From Calocera cornea HHB12733 (taxonomy: Eukaryota; Basidiomycota; Dacrymycetes; Dacrymycetales; Dacrymycetaceae), in contig KV423988.1 in the NCBI GenBank assembly GCA_001632435.1, positions 62,001 through 126,000 on the forward strand: a DNA stretch of 64,000 bases. Reading direction: 5' to 3'. The position numbers were made by a program, and so were the translations under genes. A model generated the notes under the pieces. The model made no database searches. It had not been told where the DNA came from and saw only the letters and a program-made list of their open reading frames with translations. This document shows positions 43,016 to 56,033 of this stretch, in pieces (within the stretch, counting starts at the first letter, position 1; each line of letters begins with the position of its first letter).

Positions 43016-45458
43016 CTAGTACCCGCCCGCGCGCCTCTCGTACCCCGCAAACGTCCTCGAGTCCGCATACCCCAGCCCCGCACTCGCCCGCCGCCCCTCG
43101 CCTTCCAGGAAGATCGGCGCGTCCCGCGCGATCGGCATGCCCGCGACCACGCGCTGCATGTCGGTCCACTCGGCGTCGCGTGGCGTTGCCAGGTCGCCAA
43201 TGTCCACGATGTGCAGCCGGCCCTCAGCGGAGCCGATCGCGGCGCGTCGCCCTTCTTTCGGCTCCCAGACGAGCTTGTTGAGCGCGCGGGAGGAGATGGT
43301 GCTCGATACGGTCGGGACCTGGTGCCGGGTCAGCAGAGAAAGAGGGAGGATGGGAGGGCTCACGTCTGTGTCAGCATTGATGTTCCACAAGTCGAACTTG
43401 CCTGAGCCATCCACAGCGCCGAACAAAGCCGGGTGCTGCGGATGCCACTTGACGTCGTACACCGGCTCGTCCGCTCCCTCAAAGGTATGCAGAGGATGTA
43501 CCTCATGTGCCTGCTGGCCTTGCTGCAGCTGGTTGGACTGCCCAGCGGCCGGAGCACGACCACGCCAGAGCTTGATCTTCCAGTCCATGCTCGCCGTGAG
43601 GAACAGATCGGAGAAGTCGACCGCTCCGGAAACCTTGTGGCAGGACAGGCTCGTCACCGGCGCACGATGTGAGCGGTAAACGTCTGCGTTGTGCAGACCT
43701 GCCTTGACACCGGCACGATCGTGCCTCAGCGCTTGATAGACGCTGCCCTCCTCTGTGCCCACGTAGAAAGTGGAAGTCTCGTTTGGCGGGAAGTCCATGG
43801 CGCTGACGGCAACATCGTCCGTTTTACTGTGGCCGCTGTGCGTGAGCTGAATGAAGTCCTGCGGTTGCGCCAGCATGTCCACCAGCCAGCTATTGACTTT
43901 TCCATCGGTGTCTGCGGTGATCAAGTTGTGTGCATTTTGCGTGCCGACGACCTGCATGTTATAAACAGGATAGAAATGCCCGCCGAGAGATGATCGGGTC
44001 GTCTTTAGCACCGGTAGATGCTTTCCATGCCTCGTATCCCATAGCAGAATCTCTCCAGAATATGTTCCACCAAAAACGAGATTGGAGTGATACGGCGAGA
44101 ACTTGACAGCGAGAACATCGGACTAGCTCGTCTATTAGATTGATTGGCGTACGCCGAGCCTGACACATACCTGAGAATGGAATACAAACTCTGGTCGCTC
44201 CAGCAAATGCATGTTCCACACCAACACAACACCGTCGGGATCGTTCAATGCAGTTGGATTCTTGTTGTATGCGGCAACACAGAGCTCAGGGAACTTATGC
44301 GACCAGTCCACATCTGTGACCGACCGATTCTTCGTCCATCGGTCGTCAAAGAATGCGCATACACGCTTCACTTTTTCGCCCTCCAACTCATCCCTGATCA
44401 GATGTCAGAAGGTTCAAATAGATAGATGCATCATACTCACGCTGCCAACTCTGAGCTGATACGATAATCGCGAGTATAATCATAGCGATCCTGTAAGGCG
44501 CGCTGCACGATCTTGGAGGATTGGTCGACAAAGTCAATGAAGTTAGGATCTTGAAGAATTCCCTGACGTTCGTCCTCAGTGAGGTCTAGCGGGCTGTTAG
44601 TAACATAACAGGTCAATTCGAGCGTATCACGCACCTCGTATCTCCTCCTCCAGCTCCTGTTCCATCCGTATCGATTCTTCCTCCATTTCCCGCTCCTTTG
44701 CCGCCACACGCTCCGCTTCCTGCTCTCGATGGATGCGCGTTCTGATCTCCTCTTCTGATGGTTGCTCATCTTCGCTGTCCAAGTCCGCCGTCTGAATCTC
44801 CTTGTTGTAGGTGACCTTTTGCTGCGCTCATGGTTAGATCTGTTTAGATCTGCGTGGCTAGCACAGAGAGGATGCACACCTTCTGCGGGAATTCGAAGAG
44901 GTCCTGCCCCACATCGATGAGGTCAACAGTGATCCGCATGGGAGATGGTCTGCAGCGGCGTATCAGTCAACCGGCGCTCAGCTTTCGCCCCTGCACGCAC
45001 TCGAAATGGCCAGAGGAGTCTTGCGCAAGCCCGGACGGTGCCGAACCGTACAACAGCCTATCCGACCCCGCATCACTCTCTCTTGCTGAATTCGACAAGC
45101 CAGAGACACCCAATGCGGGAGTGGGTATCCTCCCTCCTCCCGGCGACGGTGGGATGGAACCTCTCGAATGAGGCAGATCGCTGGAGGTCCCAACACCGAC
45201 CTCGCTGCCTCTTGATGGCACAAGGGAAGCAACAAGTTCGTTCACATCCGCCAATGTACCTCTCGGAGCCGGTGTAGACGTCTTGGAAATTGATTAGCAT
45301 TTTGCCAAGAAGCCCGGCGAAGGGCGCACCTCGCTTTCGCGGCGCGACGATGCTTCCTGCAAGGCAGCACTTCTCCTCTCCTCCCTCATCCGCCGCAGCT
45401 CTGCCAGCTTTGCCTTCTTCGCCTCGATCTCCGCTCTTCGGTCTTTTCCGGTTGACAT
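43016..45458 (-). CDS. Cytoplasmic dynein 1 intermediate chain
   Basis: Eight exons: 45330-45458, 45001-45281, 44880-44949, 44635-44821, 44441-44585, 44171-44393, 43364-44122, 43016-43318, giving 698 aa. The N-terminal coiled coil RRAEIEAKKAKLAELRRMRE is the conserved dynein IC start, which in other species binds dynactin p150. A Ser/Pro-rich linker, a helical Glu-rich stretch and then a C-terminal WD40 propeller follow (about residues 280-680: TDVDWSHKFPELCVAAYNKN, GGTYSGEILLWDTRHG, TASMDWKIKLW, YDVKWHPQHPALFGAVDGSG). The ICs link the dynein heavy chain to light chains and to dynactin, driving minus-end transport of nuclei, endosomes and spindles. Exon 2 ends at an intron whose acceptor (CTGCAG, 44950) restores EPSPMRITVDLIDVG. 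Confidence 0.9.
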
Positions 45459-45700
45459 CGTGAACGGAGTCCCTGCACGCCTGTACGATGGGTATACGGG
45501 TCGAGAGTAGATCGTCAGGTGGGCCAGGGTCGCGACGCGCCGCCCTTCTCGCGCGCCACACAGTTCCGAACGCGACCATCATGTCCGAAACAAGGCGACA
45601 AACACTCTTTACGCTAGTTACAGTACAGACAAATCGATACATGGCATTCTTTATCACTTATCATTCAGATATCAGGCCTATCGCACATCAACAATTCCCT

Positions 45701-47076
45701 CTACACCTTGGGTGGCGTCCAGCCAAGCTGCTCATACGTCCATCCGGAGACCAGCGGCCCAGGACCGTAATTGCACAAGTGCCGGTTCTCATCGATACTG
45801 TTGAGCTTCTCAATGTCCTCAGCATCCAGGGTCGGCAGCTGTGCAAACTCATTAGAAGATGTATACCCGAATATGTGAAAGATTCGAACGTTGATGTTCT
45901 CCTTCTGGCGCTCCGAGTTGGTGCTCTTGGGGCAAGCAGCGTAGCCGCGCTGCACATGCCATGCGAGTGCGATCTGGGCAGGCGACGCCTTGTGCTTTTC
46001 AGCGATCTTGACGACTACGGGGTGTTCCCGGACCTGTGCATAACCTAACGAAAGGCTCAGTATATGCGCATGAATGGACAGTATGGAGACGCACCGGTAG
46101 GCGAGTAGGCGGTCAGCATGATGCCCTTGCCTTTGCAGTACTGGACGAGGTCCTCCTGGCGCAGCAGGGGATGCAGCTCAACCTGGTTCATAGCAGGGAC
46201 GATCTTGGCGTCCTTGAGGAGGATCTCTAGACTGTCATATCTCCTGTCAGCAATCCGTTCTTGTACGCAGGGTGCTATGAACGCACTTCTGGATGCTGAA
46301 GTTCGATATGCCGATCGCCCTGACCTTGCCGGTGCCCACCAGTTTCTCCATATCCGCCCAGGTCTTAGAGAAGGTAGTCTCCTCGTCGAGGTCGGGCTTG
46401 CCGTCGGGTCGCTTGTATCCATCGGCTGAGACATCCATCAGCAATTGATTATATGCACACAATGGGGGGACGTACGACGGTAGTGGAATGCCATGGGCCA
46501 GTGCATCAGGTACTATCTAAGTGTTAATGTTGCTCATGGTCACAAAATGGATGTAGCTCACGAGATCGAAGTAGTCCAGCCCCGCTCGCTTCAGACTCTC
46601 CTCCAAAGACTCGGCAACACGAGCATGATGGTTGGAGCTACGACAGCAAGATCAGCTGCAGTTTCGCAGTTGAATTGCACGACGTACGGTAGCTTGGTGG
46701 TGACAAAGATCTCCTCCCTCGGGATGCCGGAGCTGCGGATGGCATTCCCTACGTACTTCTCGGTTCCGTAGCCGTATGCGGTATCGAGATGCTACAGGGG
46801 TCAGGATGCGCTGACAGGTCCAGAGATGGATTGCACTCACGCGATATCCATTCTGCAGCGCCGTAAGAATCCAAGGCTCGGACTTCGCTTGCTCCTCGGG
46901 AGTCGTGCCGGACCAGCAGCCGAGGCCTGCACTCGCCTGTAAGGCAACATCTTATGGACAATCGGGTTGTACTGCGTACCGATAGCAGGCAACTTAACGC
47001 CGTTGTTAAGGGTGACAATAGGGACGGTAGACATCTTTGACAGCACACGAGTGGTGAAGTTTCGAACAGCCTGCAT
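45701..47076 (-). CDS. Aldo-keto reductase
   Basis: Eight exons: 46980-47076, 46841-46926, 46688-46791, 46562-46637, 46476-46512, 46287-46425, 46095-46231, 45701-46044, giving 339 aa. The AKR tetrad is present: Asp and Tyr in [18 protein letters not shown], Lys in TTKLPSNHHA, His in [29 protein letters not shown] and [15 protein letters not shown] follow as usual; the NADP-binding end is [15 protein letters not shown]. Substrates in this NADPH-dependent family are aldehydes and ketones and cannot be predicted. The segment [16 protein letters not shown] is unusual and might hide a 13th-type short intron (GTTCGA...GAG), which would shorten the protein by 14 residues. Two in-frame ATGs (47076, 47034) are discussed in the findings. 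Confidence 0.85.
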
Positions 47077-48109
47077 GTTGGACAAGTGCTGCCATGTCGG
47101 CCTAAATATACGGCGGTTTGGACTCAGATGAGGTGAGGACCTCCACAACTGAATGGGGACGCGACTCCTTACGTACAGGACGCGACTGACGACATCGAGC
47201 GGACTTTAGTTCTCGGTCCGGAGATCCTTCAGAAGCAACTTCAGTGCATCATGCAAGGGTCAAATCCCGGCCATAAAACAGAAAGGGGTATATGCAGATC
47301 GCCTTGTGCGGGGCAGCTGCCGTATTGGACAACTTGGCCTGACACTCGGTATTTCGCACAGAAGAGGAAGATAACCACTGAAGCGAGCGTCCTTCGGGCC
47401 AACGTCAAGTCTGTGCTCATGATGTGGACCGAAACGAACTGCCCGTCTGCAAGCTGTCCCTGTTTACAATCCCGGTTGCTTGAGAGCTGTCAACAGTGCT
47501 ATTATTCAATGACTGATGGAGTGCACCCAAGTTTAGGTGATGTATCTCGAGGAGGTAATGCAGTCATCAACTCAGCTTCTGTACAGTATAGTAGTATGTA
47601 ATTAACAATGCTTACAACCACCCCGTGGGCTCCGCGCACCTGGTTTCTCTGGTCTTATGCTGTAAAATTTACGTTGACGACGCATGGACGCCAAGAGAAG
47701 AATGCCCATTTGAAAGGGTTTGGCCTCGGCGAACGCGGTGAAGCCGACAACGAGAGCGCTGACTTGTGTTGCATTGAGGCGGTGCGAAACGACGATTCAC
47801 TGCCCCTGCCCGCGGCTCTGCCCACCCTTCTTTAATTATCTGAATTACTTTTCTTCCCGAGGGTCCTCAGGCTTGTACAGCTGCACATGGGCAATCATAT
47901 TGTCGCGCGGTTCTGCTATGCTCGACTTGGAACACCACTCTGTATGCAGCCATGCGTGGATGCCCCCAATATCAACCCCACGAACCCGGCCTGGCTATAA
48001 AACCATGGGCCAACTCGCTTCTGTTCGACATCAAAGCACTACAATACCCCCTCCTATTCAGAACCGCACTTAATACTTCTCTTCCCTTCTCTACTCTACA
48101 TTCATCATA
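47077..48109. other. Intergenic region upstream of Rds1-like copy 4 and the reductase
   Basis: About 1 kb between divergent genes. Only short overlapping frames with no domain. Contains the TATA element at 47995. Confidence 0.5.
47995..48003 (+). promoter_or_regulatory. Putative TATA box of Rds1-like gene 4
   Basis: A CTATAAAAC element about 115 bp before the ATG at 48110. Confidence 0.55.
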
Positions 48110-49240
48110 ATGCACGCCTCCATCCTTTCTGCTGCCACCATCGGCCTTGCCGCCCTCGGCGCTTCTGCCGCCCCCGCCTCGGCCCGCTATTACGACGATG
48201 CTCCCAGCACGAGCGGCGCGAATGCCCCAGGCACCGACGGCACCTCGCCGTTCCCCTTCTCCGATGGCTTCCCCACCCCCAGCCCGGAGCAGCTACAAGA
48301 GATCTTCGTCGCGGCCCACGGCACGCTCTCAAATTCAACGCCGCCCGCGAACATCTCCGCGCAGGGCTTGGTCAACCTGCGCCTGATCGACTTTGCCGAG
48401 CGTATCGAGGCCGTCTTCTTCCAGGAGATGTTCTTCAACGTCACCAATGGCGTACCGGGGTTCGAGCTTCCCTCATGGGTCGACTACGACTACTTCGTCA
48501 ATTTCCTCAATGTCACCCAGCACGTCGAGGAGCTCCACAACCTGAACGCCGTCAACGCGCTCGCACACTTCAATCAGACCGCGATCGAGCCCTGCACCCG
48601 GTACAACTTCCCCGTGTCCACGCTTGAGGAGTCCATCACCCTTGCGATGACCCTCACGTCTAACGTCTTCGGTGTCCTCGGTGAGGTCGTCCAGATCTTC
48701 GCCCAGAACGGCGATACCGGCCTCGTCCGTGGTATTGTTTCGGCGGTCGCGAACGAGGGCGAGCAGAACGGCTTCTTCCGCTACCTCCTTGGCCGCGTCC
48801 CCGACGAGCTCCCCTTCACCACCGTCTCGAACCGCGACTTTGCTTTCACCGCGCTCAAGGGATTGATCGACCCCACCTCCTGCCCCAACATTGACATCAT
48901 TGAGGCTGACCTGAAGACCTTCGAGACGGTCGTCTTCCTCGACACCCCCACTGCCATGACCCAGGACGTCCGCCTCTCGCTCTCGATCGACAAGTACGTC
49001 AGCGGCACGGCATACAACGTTGTCTACGTCAACCAGCTCAACAACCCCGTCGTCGTCCCCGCCACCTTCGTCTCCAGCGATGATACCTCCGTCATCATCA
49101 GCGCGACCTTCCCCTTCGACGAGCACCTGATGAACGGCCTCACAATCGCGTCCGTCACTGACCAGGCCGGTCCCTTCGCCAACGTCGACGCCGTTGCTCA
49201 GGCTGCCATCTGGGCGCCTGCATTCGCGGTTGTCAACTAA
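48110..49240 (+). CDS. Secreted ferritin-like Rds1-family protein, copy 4
   Basis: A single-exon gene for 376 aa. It has a signal-peptide-like start (SAATIGLAALGASAAPA), a variable Ser/Ala/Gly linker and the family body from FPFSDGFPTPSPEQLQEIF to IWAPAFAVVN. It shares long identical stretches with copy 1, for example VVYVNQLNNPVVVPATFV and LTIASVTDQAGPFANV, but not with copies 2 and 3, so it derives from the copy 1 lineage and moved or was left 42 kb away. The VEELHNL motif, both cysteines and most sequons are kept. No frame damage, so it is probably functional. The role is inferred from the Rds1 family (secreted, stress- or development-linked). Confidence 0.85.
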   Translation: MHASILSAATIGLAALGASAAPASARYYDDAPSTSGANAPGTDGTSPFPFSDGFPTPSPEQLQEIFVAAHGTLSNSTPPANISAQGLVNLRLIDFAERIEAVFFQEMFFNVTNGVPGFELPSWVDYDYFVNFLNVTQHVEELHNLNAVNALAHFNQTAIEPCTRYNFPVSTLEESITLAMTLTSNVFGVLGEVVQIFAQNGDTGLVRGIVSAVANEGEQNGFFRYLLGRVPDELPFTTVSNRDFAFTALKGLIDPTSCPNIDIIEADLKTFETVVFLDTPTAMTQDVRLSLSIDKYVSGTAYNVVYVNQLNNPVVVPATFVSSDDTSVIISATFPFDEHLMNGLTIASVTDQAGPFANVDAVAQAAIWAPAFAVVN

Positions 49241-50071
49241 GCGGATCATCGGGTCTTCATTCCTTACTTCATTACGACACGCATTTATGCACGGACTATC
49301 ACTTTGATGTACTACCGCACCACAATATTGCAGCACGTTACCTTGTAATGACATGCAATATTTGGTCACAAATCTGTCGCGGTATTCACCCCGATTCGGA
49401 AAGATGAGCCCCTTTCGAGTGAGCCTGACTGTCACGTGATGGTACGGCCGCGGTCAAGTTGTGCATCTACAGAAGCTTTCCTTACGAAAGCGATCATTGG
49501 ATCGTTGCATATCTGTGTACGAGTCCCTGTAAACTACTGTCCGCTCAAGCGCACGAATACCAGGTGAGCATTGAATTAGGGATTAGATAGCCTTCCCGGG
49601 GAGTTCAGCATGAATGGTTGAGCCGTTTGGCGTGCGGATGACGTCGGGAGTATGAACCTGGTGAGCAGGGTCCGTGCATCGCCAGTACATTAGGCTGAAG
49701 GTGCTGTGAGTTGGCATGGAGCTCTCTGTGCGCCCCCGTTCGCCTTGCTGTCTGCCCTGTCGACGTGTCCGTTCCGTCTCCAACATCCATCATCATGCTG
49801 GAGGGGGATGATGAGACGCAAGCGGCAAGGGGTCATAGCTTTGGTCCCGCGGACTTAGACGGCTGCGAGGTTTTTCCCCTACCGATGCCGCCTCCGGACC
49901 GACCCTTTTCGCCCAATCCCTCGCCCATTGGGGCCACGACTTCGCCGGAATCATGCTCAACGACTGCAGAGCGTAACTCAGATCTAATCAGCATTCACAC
50001 ACCTCTCTTTTGCATTTTGGCTCCCTTGGGTTGCTGTCATCTCTCTTTCCCCTCTCTCTCTTGGGACACAC
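49241..50071. other. Intergenic region upstream of the MTHFR gene
   Basis: About 830 bp. Overlapping frames without domain. The promoter of the MTHFR gene is expected at its 3' end, which has a pyrimidine-rich leader (50040-50066). Confidence 0.5.
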
Positions 50072-52078
50072 ATGAAGATCACACAGAAACTCGCACAGGC
50101 AGAGCAGGAGGGCAGGGTATGGTGGTCGTTCGAGTACTTCCCGCCCAGAACGGCGCCGGTCAGTACACGTCGCCGCCATCAATCAGCACAACACGATCTC
50201 ACAATATATGCTGTAGGGTATGCAAAACCTGCTGGACCGTATAGAGCGCATGAGGGAGTTCGGCCCAGAGTTCATCGATATCACCTGGTGCGTGTGACCA
50301 CGATGAGAGCCTAATCCTCGCCACTCACGTCGCCTCAGGAATGCAGGTGGCCGCACCTCTGAACTCACCTCCGAGCTCGTACGATGCTGCCAGAGGGATC
50401 TGGGCATCGAGACATGCATGCACTTGACGTGCACTAACATGCCTGCTGAGAAGGTCGACATTGCACTCAAGGTGCGTGCCTCGTGTGCTACGGAATGTCC
50501 GGCCTGGTCTGATTCGTGATTATAGGAAGCAAAGCAGTGGGGTTGCCGCAACGTCCTTGCGCTCCGTGGTGATCCTCCCTTTGGTCAGGAGCAATGGACC
50601 AAGACGGAGGGCGGGTTCGAGCACGGCATCGATCTTGTGAAGCATATCCGCGAGGATCATGGCGACTACTTCGACATTGCCGTTGCCGGGTTCCCGGAGG
50701 CGCAGAACCGCCCTGATCGGGACATCGAAATGAAGTACCTGAAGGAGAAGGTCGACGCAGGTGTCAACTTCATCTTCACCCAGATGTTCTGGGACGTGGA
50801 TCTTTTCATCACCTGGGTTAAGGCGGTTCGCGCAGCTGGGATTACCATTCCCATCGTCCCCGGTATCATGCCCATCCAGACGTGGAACGGCTTCCAGCGC
50901 GCCACCTCGCTCGCCAAAATCACCATTCCCGACTCCCTGCTGGCCAAGCTCGAGCCGTACAAGAACGACGACGAGAAGGTGCGCGAGATCGGCACGCAGA
51001 TCGTCGCCGATATGTGCCGCAAGATCCTCGCGGCCGACATCGGCATCCGCGGCCTGCACTTCTACACGATGAACCTGGAGCGCGGCACACGCATGCTTCT
51101 CGAGGCCCTCAACTTCGTCCCCCACATTGAGGTCGTGCGTCCCCTGCCCTGGCGCCAGGCGCTTACCCCCACGCGTCGCGGCGAGAATATCCGCCCCATC
51201 TTCTGGGCAAACCGCGTCAAGTCGTACATCCATCGCACAGAGAACTGGGATGAATACCCCAACGGACGATTTGGTGACTCCCGCAGTCCGGCGTACGGTG
51301 AACTGGACGGTTATGGTATCTGGATCAAGCAGACGGTGAGTCGCTTTATACTTATTTGCTGAACGCGTGAGCTCATTTGCCTTTCTAGCCGGAGGAAGGT
51401 CGCAAGATCTGGGGCGAGCCGAAGACGTTCGACGACGTGTGCAAGCTGTTCTCCAAGTTCTGTAACGGCGAGCTCAAGTCACTTCCCTGGTCCGACACTG
51501 CTCCCGCGAGCGAAACCACCGTGATCTCCACGGAACTGGCCCGTTTGAACGAGCTGGGCTACCTGACCATCAACAGTCAGCCGGCTGTCAACGGTGCCAA
51601 GTCGACCGACCCTGTCCACGGCTGGGGCCCGCGCAACGGGTATGTGTACCAGAAGGCGTATCTCGAGTTCTTTGTGGACAAGAAGAAGTTCGAGGAGCTC
51701 GTACTGCGTATCGAGCGGGACCCAATGATCACCTACTACGCGATCGACAAGCACGGTAATCTGCGCACCAACAACCACAGCGACGGGCCGAACGCGGTCA
51801 CCTGGGGTGTATTTGCCGGCAAGGAGATCATTCAGCCCACGATCGTTGAGGCCGTCTCGTTCCTCGCGTGGAAGGACGAAGCGTTTGAGCTCGGCATGCA
51901 GTGGTCGCGTATATACGAGCCCGGCTCCGTCTCGCGCAAGCTCCTCGAGAGCATCATGGAAACGTTCTACCTCGTCAACATCGTGCACAACGACTTCCAG
52001 GACCCGCAGGCCGTGTTCGCCGCGTTCGGCCTCGAGACAAAGAAGGCGAACGGGACTGCGAACGGCGGTGCTCACTAG
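50072..52078 (+). CDS. Methylenetetrahydrofolate reductase
   Basis: Five exons: 50072-50158, 50217-50287, 50339-50471, 50526-51335, 51389-52078, giving 596 aa. The N-terminal catalytic TIM barrel has FEYFPPRTAPGMQNLLDRI, ITWNAGGRTSELTSELVRCC, LALRGDPPFGQEQW and FIFTQMFWDVDLF, with MLLEALNFVPHIEVVRP closing it. The C-terminal half (RPIFWANRVKSYIHRTENWD onward, PVHGWGPRNGYVYQKAYLEF) is the regulatory domain of eukaryotic MTHFR, which in many species responds to S-adenosylmethionine. It reduces 5,10-methylene-THF to 5-methyl-THF for methionine synthesis (yeast Met12/Met13). Length is the usual one for fungi. The catalytic Glu is expected in the FEYFPPR segment. Confidence 0.92.
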
Positions 52079-52904
52079 GCGATTGATGCACGTACCCCCT
52101 GGAGCAATCCGTTCCGAAGCAAACCGATTCTCACTTCCTCCCTGGCTCTCGGGTTTCCCGCTCTCGCATGCAATGTTCTATATCTGCAATCGGGCTTCAA
52201 CAGTCCTGTATTTTTGCAAATTCCCGTTTCTAGACTTGGTCTCACGCGATTCCATTACGATACTCCCCACTTCCTTTTCTCGCCCTCTTTCGCCCACGCC
52301 GATCGTCCCCTACCCATCCCATCGCATCCCATCCTTTCTCCCCCTCGCGGATCTCTCCTTTGGGCTCTGGTTGCACAGCATTCTCTGCCTGTCCTGCATT
52401 GTCGGTTGCCATCTGGCGGACGCTGTCGTCGCGATTTGCGTGTTCCTCGGTGGCTCAAGGGGGTGGTCGAGCCAGAGTTGGAGTTTATGTCGCTGCAGAG
52501 AGGTAGACGCAGCATATATAGTTGTAGCAGTACGTTACCTCAGCCTGTCTGGCTGCCCGTGGTCGAATAAAAAACAACGTTCAACACGCAATACCGCGGA
52601 GATGACTAACTGCTTCTTGGCAGTTCCTGCTGCCCATTGAAATATCGGCCGACGTCCTGAAGTGTTTGCCGTGATCACGTTCAGCCCCGTTCATGTGCTC
52701 CCAAATTATGTACCAAAAACTGCTCCCGATCAGGGTGCGCCGGCGCTTCCCGCAAACGTTTGTAACTACGTCCCTACATTACAAGCCTGACTCGGTGCAA
52801 CCTATTTCTGTCTCTCTTTCTGTTTCTACCAGCACCGTTCGCACTTGCTTGACTACACTTTCTTGCGCAACTCTTACTCGACCTTGCATTTGCATTACCA
52901 AAGC
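52079..52904. other. Intergenic region between MTHFR and DAHP synthase genes
   Basis: About 830 bp. The frames seen are low-complexity and out of phase with known proteins. No gene seen; includes the long pyrimidine-rich leader of the DAHP synthase gene (52800-52870). Confidence 0.5.
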
Positions 52905-54368
<1,464 letters not shown>

Positions 54369-54618
54369 TCTCCATTTGGAGGTTGGAGCCAACTAAAAGA
54401 GCGGCGAACTGTGTAGCGGCTCATGTCCTAATAGTAATGATTTGTGATGAATTGAATATCTCCCAGCTCTGCGTCGTGACCCTCTCGGGCAGCCGGATGG
54501 ATGCTACGAGCATAGGAGTGCATTAACATTAAAAGATGTGCTGAGTGTGAGTGAGGTCATGCTGTACAAGTGCGATGATGACGAGTCCATCTGGTAAAGG
54601 TATATATCCTGCCTGGTG

Positions 54619-56033
54619 TCACTGCTCCCCCATGATATGCCACAGCATCTTGACCCACGTGCCCGGCACAGTCGGCCCACACCAATGCAAGCAGTCCCCC
54701 TTCCCATCCTGCCCTAGCAGATGATCCTCAGGCCGCTGGGCCGTCATCTCCCTCACATTCAAGTAGTCCACCCTCCCTCCTCCCGGGCTCACCCCCTCGG
54801 GCGCAGCACGGTCCAGCTCCTCCGTCCAAATTCTATCCAACGAAGGGAAGTGCGCCCAGCCCCAGTCGGTCTCCTCATCCCCCGTGTCGACCACTTTTCC
54901 GGGGAAGACCGGCGTCGAGTGCCGGTAGCATTTGGTGTGAGCGGAGGCGATGCTGCGGTAGACGAGGTGCAGCTTGGGCGTGGCGAGGAGCTTGGGCAGC
55001 AGCGCGAGCGCTACGCCTAAGTAGCCCTTCGTATACTCCTCCGCGTTCGTTGCCCACCGGGCCGGAGACCAGTGCGCACCCGTGTTCAGGATGAGGATGC
55101 TGTCCTGCTCGCCTTCCCAGCGCGCGGTCGCGTTCGGCAAATGGGACTGCCACGGGAACTGGGAGGCGAACGGGGTGTACTCGTACGGCGCGTGGTGGAA
55201 GCCGACCCGCTCGAAGATGGGGTCGAGCTCGTCGTAGGAGAACAGGAGGTCGCTCCGCATATAATCGACGATGGGTTCGTCGAACCTCGAGGCCGGCACA
55301 TGAGGCAGCCGGGACCGGAGCTCGTGGTAGAGCGGGTGGCCATGGTTAAGCGTGATGGACATGTGGTCCAGGACGACATGCGAGCCTTCGGAGTAGTGCA
55401 CGGTCGGGCTGAATGCTTGGAAGGGGTTGTCCATGTTCGGCAGCGGCATGATGAGCATCGAGAAGAGGACGTCGGCCATTTGACCGGTCAGCGAATCTGT
55501 CTTCAGGTAAGCATCCGCCGGCCTGGTCTCCAAGGAGCACGCTTACCTCCGACAATCAACAGCCCTCTCTCGCTATTCAGCAGCCGCTCGGCGAAAGCAG
55601 CCACATCCCACTCTCGTAGCGCGCCCTGAACAGGCTCCCACTCCCACCCCGCGCAGGCCAACAGCCTCTCTTCTCCCGCCTGGTTCTTCTCATCCTGGGT
55701 GAGAGTGTCGAACTCCTCCCTCCACGACGGAAGGCAGTAGTGGCCATGCGGGCCCCAGCGGCCGTCGAGAGTGGCTCTGTCCGGCACTGGGAGCGGGTGC
55801 CAGCGGCCCTGGCCCAGGCGGGCATGCGCGGCGGAGGGAGGCGGCTTCGGGAGGGGAAAGGGGAGCATCGGTTCCTCAGCCTCATGGTGCGGTTGTTCGA
55901 CGATTCGGGGCGGCGACGGTCGCAGTGCGATGCCCGGGAGGGTGATCGAGGGGACTGTGAGGTGCCCGAGGTAGAGGAAGACGACGAGCGCCACGAGAAG
56001 CGGCAGGAGGACCGCGCGCCGTCTGGTGATCAT
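54619..56033 (-). CDS. PC-esterase (Cas1/TBL-like) protein, copy A
   Basis: Two exons: 55547-56033 and 54619-55496, giving 454 aa. Short cytosolic start, one TM/signal anchor (AVLLPLLVALVVFLYLGHL, residues 7-25), a Pro-rich stalk, then the lumenal domain: CLPSWREEFDTLTQDEKN, CAGWEWEPVQGALREWD, and GDSLTGQMAD formed across the intron (Asp163-Ser164). The C-terminal GDCLHWCGPTVPG has the D-x-x-H pair at Asp430 and His433. These are the catalytic triad positions of the PC-Esterase family (Cas1p in cryptococcal capsule O-acetylation; plant TBL xylan acetyltransferases). It is therefore likely a Golgi enzyme that adds or removes acyl groups on glycans (inference). It is paralogous to the divergent gene at 57643. 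Confidence 0.8.

Noticed and set aside
41176..43200. 674-codon minus-strand frame across AATF/Bfr2
   Set aside because: Low-complexity translation opposite a gene with clear AATF and TRAUB motifs. A shadow of GC-rich codon use.
47255..47275. GGGTCAAATCCC motif, possible tRNA T-arm
   Set aside because: The surrounding 75 bp do not fold into acceptor, D and anticodon arms on either strand.
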